Origin: Cyrtodaria siliqua
Taxonomy: Eukaryota > Mollusca > Bivalvia > Adapedonta > Hiatellidae
Assembly: GCA_037043455.1 (NCBI GenBank)
Contig: JAWPHD010004463.1
Span: forward strand, 1-64,000
Reading direction: 5' to 3'
Length of the DNA: 64,000 bases
Positions 24,159-34,967 of this stretch are shown here, in pieces (positions within the stretch are counted from its first letter, which is position 1; the number at the start of each line of letters is the position of its first letter). Under the pieces are notes generated by a model, which worked only from the letters and a program-made list of their open reading frames with translations, did no database searches and was not told the DNA's origin. Position numbers and translations under genes: made by a program.

Positions 24159-24506
24159 AGAGGATATACTAAGGTTGATGTTGTAAGGGATTTAATTGAT
24201 ATAGTTTTATAATTAAACTTTTTCGTAGCATTATGACATTTCTATAAGCTGGAAAAAAAATAATTCTTTGGAGTAGAATAAAATCATTAATGGAATGAGA
24301 TTATAATGTTGCATAATAAATCATAATATTTAGGAATATTGCTCTTGATGTCTAGTTGGTCCTAAGTAAAAATCAGGTTGGCCTAAAATTTAAGATGGCC
24401 ACCATGTCTAAAAATAGATTTATTAAATACAATTTTGTGGCAACTACTTCTCTAAAACCGTAAGCGGTTTGGTACCTTTACCAAAATGACTTTTATAAAA
24501 CTTTAC

Positions 24507-25080
24507 CAGTCAGAGCTCTAACCTTAAATAGTTACGTTTTTCATAACCTGTGACTGTTATTTAAAGAAGACCTAAAACTAGTATAGTAACCAGAATCAGT
24601 TACTATCACAAAATCACTCCAGTTTAGATGCATTCTGTCTTCTGTACAGGAATTTTCCTACATATATATGACAATTTTCTCCAGGTAGGGTGATTATTCA
24701 ACTTTACAACCATGCAATAAAATTCTGTAAGCATCAATGAAAATCCAATGTGCAAGGCCTCTCAAGTTACCTACTGTTATGCAACAAAATTCATTAAAAA
24801 TCATTTTGCAGACTCTTAACATAATTATTGAACAACTGCTTATTGGATCTGGATGAAGATTTATTTATCCTTGATAGTAAGTATTCAGACATAAATAAAC
24901 ACAGCACATTTGGGAACTATTTCAATTCATTAACAGATGATCTTAGTAACTGATTTAGGTTACAAAAGGTTTCTAGGGAAAAGTAACTTTTACTCTAAAC
25001 CAAAGAAAGATACTAATTGTATTTTTATAACTTCCAGCAGTTATAAAACTCGTAACTGTTTAAGGTTAGAGCTCTGACTG
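24507..25080. mobile_element. MITE with 30-bp terminal repeats, duplication TTTAC
   Basis: The terminal inverted repeats begin CAGTCAGAGCTCTAACC and run ~30 bp with one mismatch. They are flanked by TTTAC at 24502-24506 and 25081-25085. Removing the element restores the expected phrase AAACTTTACAGGAATGTT of the 318-bp repeat, confirming the insertion site. The 5-bp duplication and CAG start fit the hAT-like group in this window. No open frame of note. Confidence 0.85.
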
Positions 25081-25117
25081 TTTACAGGAATGTTGGTTTT
25101 GATGTCCAGTTAGTTCC

Positions 25118-25774
25118 ATGGGGGCACTCCTCAGTTTCGCATGAATGTCCATGGTGTAAATCAGAAAGAAATCAACTAAGCATCTTTTAGGTCCATGGAT
25201 GGTCTTTATAATAATTATGAAGCACATGTTTGATGTTTTTTTCAGTTTTGATTACTTCTAAGTTTATTTTGGTGTATTGGAATATGCATTCTTTGGGTTT
25301 TTTGAAGGCTATAAATAGAAAAATGCGAACCAATCAAAAACTTCCTAAAAGTAGTTAAAATGGCTGATTTTCACTGACGAGGAGATCAGCATGGAATAAC
25401 TTTTTAAAATGCCGGACTAGGTATGTAAAATTTAGCATTTCCTGATATGCAAGAGCATTATGAGTGCAGACATGACCCTGATATGTGTAGGAATTTTTTT
25501 TATTTTTGTTTAATGACATTTGAAATATTGCTAAAATTGCATTTTTAGCATGTTTTAAGGGTCGGGGTAATCTTAAAGAAATGGTACTAAAGTTGTACAG
25601 AAAATGCTTTTTGATACTTTTATTTGGTATGGAAACATGGGTAATTTTATTGTCTTCTAAGAAATGTATGACACAGTGATGATGTGATTTATTTTTGCTC
25701 AAGGATTCAGGCTAAGAGCTTGTCATGGGTTTGATGATTGAGAAATGTACATTAAACTGTGGAGTGCCCCCCAT
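25118..25774. mobile_element. MITE with ATGGGGGCACTCC ends
   Basis: The ends ATGGGGGCACTCCTCAGTTT and (inward from the right) ATGGGGGGCACTCCACAGTTT are inverted repeats. Deleting the element joins GTTAGTTCC to TAAGTAAAAATCAG, which matches the intact repeat at 24,355. The target duplication is unclear (at most 2 bp). A 115-codon minus-strand frame (25,355-25,702) lies inside; it has no recognisable domain and is A/T-driven. Confidence 0.75.
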
Positions 25775-26094
25775 TAAGTAAAAATCAGGTTGGCTGGAAA
25801 TTCAAGATGGCTGCCACAGTTTAAATACTCGTTTGTGGCAACTACTTATCAAAAAACATAAGTAGTATTGATTTGGAACCTTTACTAAAATGACTGGCAT
25901 GACATGTAGTTGGTCCTAAACAAAATTCATTGATTCTATGTCAAACATGGGTGCCTGCAACCATCTTTATTTAGATATAGTGATAATAGGAAAACCTTGT
26001 GGCGACTACTTCTCTGAAACTATTTCCATAAAACTTCCCAGGTTCCCATGACTGATCAAGCTCTCAATTATGAAAACATTTTGATTAACAATAA

Positions 26095-27120
26095 TATTAC
26101 AACTACGACTAACCCTCTTACCCTCCACCGAGACCTTGTCACAGGATGACCATGAGATGAGTGGTTGAGACTAATTCAGGAAGGAATCAATGTCAGTGAC
26201 TCCATTTACATACTTTTAAAATATATTAAATATATATACAATTATCAAAGAAATAGAAACGAATACACATATGAAAGATAAAAAAATGGAATCATGTATT
26301 AACATATAAGACGTTTGTGCACTGTATCGAATTGTCTATAGATGACACGAACTATAAATGTTGATGATGTTTCTTATTTAATCATCAGTAAAATTACAGA
26401 GAAATTAACATTCTGATATTACTTTGATGCGCAAATTGTTGAATACCATGCGTGACTCCTGTTAGCGTTGATGATCATCAAATGTCTCATATGAGGGTTG
26501 ATGATATGATGATGAGCCTCCAATGAGGTTATGATGTAATGGGCCTTCAATGCGGTTTGATGTGGACCAAACACGTGTCCGTGGTGAGGGCGTCGCCTCA
26601 ACAAACTCCTGACCTTTCTATCCAGGTACTGGCCACGAGCTGGCCATGGGTACCGAATAACTTACCCTTACATAATTCTGCCACTTTAGAAAGATGATAA
26701 CAACCTAACTATACCTGTTACATTCAACAAAATGATTGCAAGCAACATTAAAATCTCAATAGTACTGCATACAATATTTTCCTATTGTACTATTCGCTGT
26801 CATTAAATAGTCTGCCCCAAAAATATTATCCTTTTTCCGAATAGCTTGAATGCTGATCCGATAAGGATGAAGAGTCAGTGTTAACCTCATTAACCTACTA
26901 TTTGCTACCTTTGCTTTATTCATATAACCTAACGGTTGTTGGTCAGTTTCCAAGACAATTTCCTTACCAAAAACATATCGGTGGACTTTACCTCGCCTCC
27001 CCAACCCCACCCCTACACACACGCACTCACACAAGTACGCACGCACACAGACACACTCACTACTGCAAGACACACTCTTTCGATAACAATAGTTTCGCTC
27101 CAGAGGCAGAGTTTCCGGCT
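26095..27120 (-). mobile_element. Remnant of a Ty3/Gypsy-type retroelement inserted in the 318-bp array
   Basis: The stretch separates two parts of the 318-bp array and contains an RNase H fragment (26,794-26,989, minus strand). Its left part (about 26,134-26,215) shares GTCACAGGATGACC, GAATCAATG and CATTTACATA with 55,920-55,990, so it is a dispersed repeat, possibly LTR-derived. A CA-rich simple repeat (27,005-27,062) borders the RNase H piece. No intact LTR pair was identified. Confidence 0.5.
26794..26989 (-). pseudogene. Ty3/Gypsy RNase H domain fragment
   Basis: About 65 codons on the minus strand read as the RNase H part of a Gypsy-type pol polyprotein. KVHRYVFGKEIVLETDQQPL carries the conserved catalytic aspartate context (ETDxxPL). 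NSRLMRLTLTLHPYRISI is the following helix, and an ADYL motif stands where Gypsy proteins usually have ADxLSR. The reverse transcriptase palm, integrase and gag are not recognisable nearby. Upstream in the same frame the sequence turns into translated CA repeat and unrelated 318-bp repeat. It is a dead fragment. Confidence 0.8.
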
Positions 27121-27124
27121 TACA

Positions 27125-28478
27125 TAAGCCACTTTGTTTACATAGATTTATATAGTAAAAACTTGTAGCGACTACTCCTCTGAAACTACTTGACACATTT
27201 TTATGAAACTTCACAGGAATGTTGCTCTTGATGTCTAATTGATCCCAGAATATTTTTAGGTCGGCCGGAAATTCAAGATGGCCACCATGGCTAAAAACAG
27301 ATTTTTAAATAAAGTTTGTAGCGACTACTTCTTGAAAACTGTAAGTGATATTGATATGGGACTTTTTGTAAAATGATCATCATGACATGATGTTGATCCT
27401 TGTCGAAAATTATTTTGATTCGATATTAAACATGGGCGCCAGTGGCTATCTTTGTTTACATAGAGTTTGTATAGTAAAAATTTGTAGCGACTACTCCTCT
27501 GAAACTACTTGGCGGATTTTCATGAAACTTCAGAGGAATGTTGCTCTTGATGTCTAGTTGATCCTAGCAAAATTTCAGATCGGCCGGAAATTCAAGATGG
27601 CCACCACGGCTAAACATAGATTTTTAGCTCTACTGATCAGAGATCAGCAGAGCTTATGCCATGGTGCGGCGTCCGTCTGTCTGTCCGTAAACTTTTTAGT
27701 AGAGACTACTCCTCTGAAACTACTAAATGGATTTTCATGAAACTTTACAGAAATGTTGCCCATGAAGTCTAGTTGATCCTAGCAAAAATTCATGTTGATG
27801 TGAAATCCAAGATGGCCGCCAGATCTAAAAATAGGTTTTTAAAAAACAAGTTTGTAGCGACTACTTCATGAAAACTATAAGTGATATTGATATGGGACTT
27901 TTCTAAAATGATCAGCATGACATGATGTTGGTCCTTGTCGAATATTGTTTTGATTCAACGTTAAACATGGCTGCCAGCGGCCATCTTTGTTTACATAGAG
28001 TTATATAGTAAAAACTTGTAGCGACTACTCCTCTGAAACTACTTGACGGATTTTCATGAAACTTCACAGGAATGTTGCTCTTGATGTCTAATTGATCCCA
28101 GAATATTTTTAGGTCGGCCGGAAATTCAAGATGGCCACCATGGCTAAAAACAGATTTTTAAATAAAGTTTGTAGCGACTACTTCTTGAAAACTGTAAGTG
28201 ATATTGATATGGGACTTTTTGTAAAATGATCATCATGACATAATGTTGATCCTTGTCGAAAATTATTTTGATTCGATATTAAACATGGGCGCCAGTGGCT
28301 ATCTTTGTTTACATAGAGTTTGTATAGTAAAAATTTGTAGCGACTACTCCTCTGAAACTACTTGACGGATTTTCATGAAACTTCACAGGAATGTTGCTCT
28401 TGATGTCTAGTTGATCCTAGCAAAATTTCAGATCGGCCGGAAATTCAAGATGGCCACCACGGCTAAACATAGATTTTT
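27125..28478 (+). repeat. 318-bp repeat array with an 853-bp higher-order duplication
   Basis: Units begin with GTAGCGACTACTCCTCTG near 27,168, 27,485, 28,020 and 28,337. The block 27,168-28,020 is repeated almost exactly as 28,021-28,873, including shared variants such as GGGCGCCAGTGGCTATC and the internal hairpin AGCTCTACTGATC..GATCAGCAGAGCT (27,626 and 28,479). Each hairpin is preceded by the same flank GGCTAAACATAGATTTTT. Confidence 0.85.
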
Positions 28479-29728
28479 AGCTCTACTGATCAGAGATCAG
28501 CAGAGCTTATGCCATGGTGCGGTGTCCGTCTGTCTGTCCGTAAACTTTTTTGTAGCGACTACTCCTCTGAAACTACTGAATGGATTTTCATGAAACTTTA
28601 CAGAAATGTTGCCCATGAAGTCTAGTTGATCCTAGCAAAAATTCATGTTGATGTGAAATACAAGATGGCCGCCAGATCTAAAAATAGGTTTTTAAAAAAC
28701 AAGTTTGTAGCGACTATTTCATGAAAACTATAAGTGATATTGATATGGGACTTTTTGTAAAATTATCAGCATGACATGATGGTTATTCAAGTCGAACATT
28801 ATTTTGATTCGATGTTAAACATGGCTGCCAGTGGCCATCTTTGTTTACATAGAGTTATATTATGATAACTTATAGCGACTACTCCTCTGAAACTACCTGA
28901 CGGATTTTCATGAAACTTCACACGAATGTTGCTCTTGATGTCTAATTGATCCTTGCAAAATTTCAGGTCGGCCGGAAATTCAAGATGGCCACCATGGCTA
29001 AAAATAGATTTTCAAAATACAAGTTTGTAGCGACTACTTCTTGAAAACTATAAGTGATATTGATATGGGACTTTTTCTAAAATGATCAGCATGACATGAT
29101 GGTTATTCAAGTCGAACATTATTTTGATTCGATGTTAAACATGGCTGCCAGTGGCCATGTTTGTTTACATAGAGTTATATAATGATAACTTGTAGCGACT
29201 ACTTCTCTGAAAGTACTAGACGGATTTTCATGAAACTTCACACGAATGTTGCTCTTGATGTCTAAATGATCTTAGCAAAATTTCAGGTCGGCCGGAAATT
29301 CAAGATGGCCGCCATGGCTAAAAATAGATTTTTAAAAAATAAGTTTGTAGCGACTACTTCTTGAAAACTATAAGAGATATTGATATGGGACTTTTTCTAA
29401 AATGATCAGCATGACATGATGGTTATCCGAGTCGAACAATATTTTGATTCAATGTTAAACATGGCTGTCAGTGGCCATCTTTGTTTACATAGAGTTATAT
29501 AATGAAAACTTGTAGCGACTACTTCTCTGAAACTACTTGACGGATTTTCATGAAACTTCACAGGAATGTTGCTCTTGATGTCTGATTGATCTTAGCAAAA
29601 TTTCAGGTCTGCCGGAAATTCAAGATGGCCACCATGGCTAAAAATAGATTTTCAAAAAACCAGTTTGTAGCGACTACTTCCTGAAATCAAAATCAATCAG
29701 TAGAGCTTCAAGGTCATTGACCTCTTGT
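28479..29728 (+). mobile_element. HINE/pearl-like element, 318-bp repeat core
   Basis: The 5' hairpin at 28479-28507 has outer stem AGCTCT/AGAGCT identical to the 145-bp element and inner stem CTGATC/GATCAG. A TCCGTCTGTCTGTCCG leader follows, then about three and a half ~318-bp units. It ends in the 3' hairpin AAGGTCATTGACCT (29,710-29,723) and CTTG before a T run. No protein is encoded. A second 5' hairpin at 27,626 belongs to the 853-bp duplicated block. An inverted copy is at 36,218-38,383. Confidence 0.75.
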
Positions 29729-29805
29729 TTGTTTTCTTGCAATAATCAAAATGGCCGCTGTGGCGACTCAAAGTTTATATAGGAAAAGGCTAAATATGAC
29801 ATCTT

Positions 29806-29846
29806 TACACAGTAGAGCGTCTACAGGCCCTCTTGGGTCTCTTGTT
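29806..29846 (+). repeat. Orphan 3' end of a 145-bp-type element
   Basis: AGTAGAGCGTCTACAGGCCC..TCTTGGGTCTCTTGTT matches the 3' terminus of the 145-bp elements (hairpin, then TCTTGTT). It lies only ~80 bp after the end of the 318-bp element, with no 145-bp repeats in front. It is a truncated or recombined end. Confidence 0.6.
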
Positions 29847-29936
29847 AAATTTGTTCTTTGTTTCTGTGTGTGTTTGTGGTTGACTGTCATCCTTGAATGC
29901 TGCTTTTCGAGTTCGATTTTTATATCTATATATTGT

Positions 29937-30425
29937 TAACATTTAATTGCAATTAAATGCCATAAAATTCAATATAAAATACCACATTTAAGCATTCATT
30001 AAATGTGCAACATGATGTATTGTTACATTTAATTGCAATTAAATTCAATGTGAGATATCGCTACATTTAAGTATTCATTATATGTGCAAAGTGATGTGTC
30101 GTTACATTTAATTTGAATAAATAAATATCATTAAATTTAAGTTTGATATCTTAGGAGTTATGCTTTTTATATGAAATATCGTTACATTTAATTGTAATTA
30201 AATTCCACCAAATTCAGTATGAAATACCACCGCTAGATTTAAGCTATCATTAAATGTGCATCTTGATGTATCATTACCTTTAATTGCGATTAAATGAACA
30301 TCAATTCCAATTACAAGTTGCTAACTTTTATTCTACCTTTAAGTGTAATTAAATTCCAACTAATCCCACACTTCGAATTTAACGACATCTCAGCAAATTT
30401 AAGTTTTAATTAAATCCCTTATTTC
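29937..30425. repeat. AT-rich minisatellite with palindromic core, ~80-95 bp unit
   Basis: The perfect palindrome CATTTAATTGCAATTAAATG, or close variants, recurs near 29,940, 30,026, 30,104, 30,185 and 30,280, with later decayed copies to about 30,420. Between them stand variable AATACCACATTTAAG and CATTAAATGTGCAA phrases. No coding content. Confidence 0.75.
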
Positions 30426-30460
30426 ATGCAGTGAACTGTTTCTTTCTTGAATAGTTTCAG

Positions 30461-30585
30461 TTATAAACAATGTCGGAACTCTACACCACTTGGATCATCC
30501 ACTAATAACACGAATCCACAGCAATGTAGCAAGTTTTAAAGGATCATTAGAGGCATTCGTGACCAGCACATCAGCAGAAGAAGTC
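30461..30585 (+). other. Possible short exon (low confidence)
   Basis: After a plausible acceptor (TAGTTTCAG, ending at 30,460) there is an open frame of about 40 codons. It has a non-biased, protein-like composition (for example HHLDHPLITRIHSN and SFKGSLEAFV). A weak donor GTCAGT follows. The reading phase does not match the HEPN exon downstream. I recognise no family. The rest of 30,430-31,456 shows nothing. Confidence 0.2.
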
Positions 30586-31456
30586 AGTATATTTATTTAG
30601 TAACAACTGTTTCATATTTAGATATTTAGTGTATACTTATAAGCCAAGATAACGTGGACTGCAGGCCCGTAGCTACGCTGAGGCACATCGATGCTGTTGC
30701 TTCGGTAGAATTTTGGGAAGGTACCAACTATTGAAGTAGGCATAGCAATGGAATATCATATACAATCCCTAACAGAGAATTGACTATATCCCTCTAACTT
30801 AAAACTGAAAATCTGGACCAGGAATGCACTAAAGTGCAGGAAATCACATGCATAAATTACCAGTTTTTCCAGGTTGCATGTCCTCAGTTCCCGCTAGCAA
30901 AAGATTTGCCTCGGTTAAATTTAAGGGTTGGCTACGTGCCACGTCTGGCATGCTAACATAAGTTGTTTAAGTCTTTTAAAGTTTACATACTGTGGTCCGC
31001 AAATCAAAATGTTTGCCAAAACGGAAACCTTTATTAATTTTCAGAAGCAGATATCTCAATCACAGACAAATGCAGAATTCTGCAACAATTCTAAGATACA
31101 ACAATTTATTGTAGATAAATAAAATGTACTTTATTTATTAATGAGCACTTATTACATTTAGTAATCAAGCGGTTACGTATATCAAAAAACTATAGAAATC
31201 CCGAAATAAACTATACTTTGTCGATGAGCTGTTAACCACAATTCAATTCGTGTAGTTTGATATTCATGCATCGAGGAGTATGTGTACAAATACATATCAA
31301 TACATGTATATTTCAAGTATATTTTTGAATTATAGCAAACAACTCGTCAAACAAATAGCAAACTCGTATGCATACGGATTGAAATAATTTGATGATGTTA
31401 GTCGTGACATAAATGAGACTAATTTTAATGTTTTCTTTATCTCTTTTAATTATCAG

Positions 31457-32109
31457 GGTGACCAGCATGGCTACGTGCTCCGACTGGGGTGGATCTCAGC
31501 GCTGTTATAGAACTTCCAAATTGCTCGTGGAAGGAGTATACGTTATACGGGAACTTATAAAACAAAATGCGATTACAGCCACGTGCACTACGCTGGATAT
31601 ATTCTTGAGAAATGAGAAACCGAATATAGACACTCTGAAAAGAAAAGGCAAAATGTACAAATCACAGTACCCTATCATGTATCCCCCAGACGGCAGCCCG
31701 ACGGACATAACGAAATGGGACATAACTCTAGCATCGTGCGTCCTAACAAACTGTTTCAAATCAACATTAAGTACCGGTACACAGGAATCAACAATAAGTA
31801 CACAGGAAGAAACAGCTGTCAGTGACATCCGCAACCTACGTAACACTTTGTACGCTCATGTATCAACACTGTCAATGACAGAGTCGGAGTTTAATACTCA
31901 CTGGGCGGATGTTTCTTCTTGTTTAACAGAAGCTTCTTGGCTGCTGAACTCAGTTCTTCCAGGGTGGTCCAACCCCATTGCGGAGATGATCACTACTATA
32001 CCTACAGAGATTTTGTCCCCAAAAGAAACCATAGACATATTGAAGCAGTGGTTTACATGGGAAAATAAAGTGAACAAGAAGTTAGACAAGATAGCAGAAA
32101 AGCAAACAG
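31457..32109 (+). CDS. Exon A: DZIP3-type HEPN domain of a HEPN-STAND-ankyrin protein
   Basis: The exon starts after a good acceptor (pyrimidine tract, TATCAG at 31,451-31,456). I take the ATG at 31,467 as the start, because the upstream ATG at 31,413 lies before that acceptor. It encodes residues 1-214 plus one base. Residues ~16-150 match the DZIP3/RUL138-type HEPN domain: KLLVEGVYVIREL at the first helix, a PPDG turn (73-76), WDITLASCVLTNC (84-96) and the signature R125-x5-H131 within LRNTLYAHV. In this class the R..H pair is the usual candidate nuclease site. The exon ends at ACA G followed by GTTTGA; the phase-1 junction joins in frame to exon B. Without splicing the frame stops after 19 more codons (stop 32,166-32,168), giving a short HEPN-only protein. 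If translation began at 31,413, a hydrophobic N-terminus would result. HEPN plus STAND fits an intracellular sensor; that role is inference. Confidence 0.75.
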
Positions 32110-33186
32110 GTTTGATTATACAGTATTTAAGCAATGCTATACATTTATGCAGTACTTTGTTTATTTAGCCCCGAGTCAAAATATCATCGCTACATGAGTG
32201 TCTGGATGGCGTATTGGTTATTTACTAATATATACAATGTATGCACATGTTTCGTTTCTTTAGGCACTTAAATATATACCTATCCTTCAGCATTTAAGGC
32301 CTTACTGACTAAAGATAAAATACTTGTATTACATACTAGTAGAATATAAAATAGTCCATGCACATACAAACTGTCTGACCGTTGAAGGAAGATTAAACAC
32401 ACAGGGGAAGATTTGATATCAACTGTACGGGGTTATGAGTGGGGTGTAGGCGTAAACATTATATATGTTAGGAGGGTCAGCTTGGCATTTGTACTTTATT
32501 TGTAGTTTATCCGTGGCGCGAAGAGACTGAATGGGCTAGGGTGTGAGACGGGTCACTCCTCCTTTGGATTATATTTTGGTTTCGACAACACAGAAAACAT
32601 TTAAAAATTAGAGCTGAACACTAGGCATTTATATTTAACTAAAGTTATAAAAGGAACACTCCAAAATACATGATGCTTTATCGGTATATTAATCGTGAAA
32701 AACAACGTTATGATTATGCGTTGTTGGTGTTGTATGCCAATTAAACAACGTTTCAAATAAACACAAAATGATAAAGACATCAGTTATTATGATTATGATA
32801 TTTGATAATGAATATGTAAAACGGTTAGCGATGAGAGAGTGACATGTTGGTGCCTTCCTATAAATGTATTTATATATCTAACATCTAAATTGTTCCATTC
32901 TGCATCCACTGCCCCCACAAGTCCCTATATCCCGCATCCCGTTCGTTTGAATCACCTTGTATACCTGTGCACGCGTGAGTTGATGGGAGGGGTCAACATT
33001 AACCGTTAGGATGTTTGAACTGTTGAACATGTTCTACAATCGCTTTTATTACGATATTATGCTTCACATTAAAATTAATTGCACATTTCCATAATCAAAA
33101 TTATTCTCTACTTTCATAAAACATGATAATTATTTGCTAATCTGTTCACCACGTTCAGATCCGTTTACATGTTCATACTAATACAT

Positions 33187-33320
33187 TAAATGGACACGTG
33201 GCAATATCGAGTTTAATCAACGCATTAAAATGAAAACTCCACTTATTTATCCTGCCTCATTTTGACTTTAAACTTGCTTGCATATAATTAAGTATAAATT
33301 TCAGATTTCAAATGTTTTTA
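33187..33320 (+). mobile_element. Diverged half-copy of the TTAA MITE
   Basis: From TTAA at 33,187 the sequence reads ATGGACACGTGGCAATATC.., then TTTATCCTGCCTCATTTTG and ACTTGCTTGCATATAATTAA. These match the right half of the MITE at 8,128-8,441 in reverse orientation. The other terminus is not found. Confidence 0.6.
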
Positions 33321-33359
33321 ATATTCCACCAAAGTTTTAAATATTTTACTGGTGCAATA

Positions 33360-33685
33360 TATGGGATCATCTAGCCCAATCTTTGTGAATTTAAAGTAGA
33401 ATATCGCTTTAGCCGGTCCTAGGAGGCGTGAGAGGTGTCACACTTTACATTACCTTTCCTGAGCAGACTCCATACAACCGAGTCTCTACTTGTATCTCTT
33501 GTTTGTGTGTGTTGCTTCCAAAGGATCCCCTTTTCAGTATTTATTGACATTCACACTAGCGTTTGTTTAGTGCTGTGTGGTGGGCATAAAATGTCGCCCG
33601 ACCAATCAGTAGTGTTATTACTTACTGGTCATTTGGTATCATTTAGCCCAATCTTTGTGAATTTAGAGTAGAATATCGCTTAACC
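33360..33685 (+). repeat. Dispersed repeat (CTTAAGCCGG family), one long and one short copy
   Basis: GCCCAATCTTTGTGAATTTA..GTAGAATATCGCTT occurs at about 33,375 and again at about 33,648, a ~275-bp spacing. The first copy continues with TAGGAGGCGTGAGAGGTGT and GTTGCTTCC, as at 20,620; the second breaks off after CGCTTA. Confidence 0.7.
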
Positions 33686-34967
33686 GTGTTTTCCGGAACT
33701 GAGCCATTGTTTATCCCATGGACTTATTTGAACACACTTGATAGGCAGATGTGAAACAATCCTGTCTGAATGCAAACCTGCAGTATGATTGTACATGTAT
33801 ATAAATCAATATACAATCATGTTACCTCAGGGCGAGGTTATTGTGTACCCCAAATATTTCATTTGTGCCGAAAAGAGACAATAAAACGACACAACATTCA
33901 CCAGCGGTTCTTGACAATGTTTTTGGACTCTACAAACAATCATTTGATCTGTTCCCTGAGGACTGACCATTTTTCAAAAGTAGATTTCTCAAGAGCAGTG
34001 ATATGTTTCATGCAATGGCGCAGTAGTTTCTGAAAATAATACTCTTGAATGTTTCGCTATGTCTCTATAATAAAACAGCACGAGACCACCTATGTTTTAT
34101 CCTGGGTATTTGATTTGAACGAACTTTACAGCCTGGGGTAAAGTGATCGTTTCTGTAAAAAATAGCTGTCAAGATATGTCCAGTTGTTCTGAAACTAAAA
34201 TCAATTGAATCGTTCTCCCAGGGCTTTTTCATTCGAACAAACTCTGCATTACGAAACATATAAACGTTGTAGTTTCTAAGATGATAATTAAGAGTTTCCC
34301 TAATATCTATACACAAACAATGGACCCCTGAATGGGAAATTATTCTGACTTCATTTGAATACACTTAATATTTTAGGGCAATTCTGAATAATATTATTAA
34401 TATATGCGTCCTGCTTCTGCAGCAGAATAGTCGTTAAAATTTACCTAAAGCAGGTATTTATGAGTAGGTTAAAACAAAATACTAAATACGTAGATCCACG
34501 TTCTTGGACCAACATTCTTGGGCCTCCCGACAAAATGGCGTACTTCGAGTTCCCACTATAACACAACGTACTTTCCTGTCGCTTCCTTTCTTGATTTGCA
34601 TCTCTCTATTAAAAATGGTGAACTAACTAGTAAATAGTCTCTGCATACGAACATGGAGAGGGTGTGAACATGGTTTATCCCGGGTACTTTATTGGCAGAA
34701 TTTGATTATGCATGATAGCAAGAGACATTTACCTCAAGATCGTTCATTTGAAGTTTGCTTATAACTAGCCATGCGGTTACGGAACCCCATGACTGTCTTA
34801 TGTTCGTCACATATGCCTTGCTGTACAGTTGTGAAAACATTATATTCAGTTGTCATTGCGTTCCGTATGTCGACTACTAACTTGTAATGGTTAGATCAGT
34901 GCGATAATTATGTGTTTTAAACCATTGATTATATAGGAATATCTGAGGACGTCTTTGTCAATTGTAG

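Larger units (their letters stand above)
24330..26060 (+). repeat. Diverged 318-bp repeat units split by two MITEs
   Basis: Pieces at 24,330-24,506, 25,081-25,117 and 25,775-26,060 read as one continuous, diverged stretch of the 318-bp family (ATTGCTCTTGATGTCTAGTT, AAGATGGCCACCATG, CAACTACTTCTCT) once the two insertions at 24,507-25,080 and 25,118-25,774 are removed. This gives a relative age order: repeat first, MITEs later. Confidence 0.75.
32110..34967. other. Predicted intron 1 with old repeat copies
   Basis: The donor GTTTGA and acceptor TTGTCAATTGTAG define it. It contains a diverged copy of the TTAA MITE (33,187-33,320) and a two-copy dispersed repeat (33,360-33,685). Short open frames near 33,770-34,364 have no recognisable domain and lack splice support. 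Nothing else is identified. Confidence 0.55.

Noticed and set aside
25355..25702. 115-codon minus-strand frame inside the MITE as a transposase
   Set aside because: No DDE or zinc-finger motif is visible and the element is too short; composition is driven by A/T runs.
26878..27168. Plus-strand frames with His/Thr-rich runs
   Set aside because: They translate the CA simple repeat opposite the RNase H fragment.
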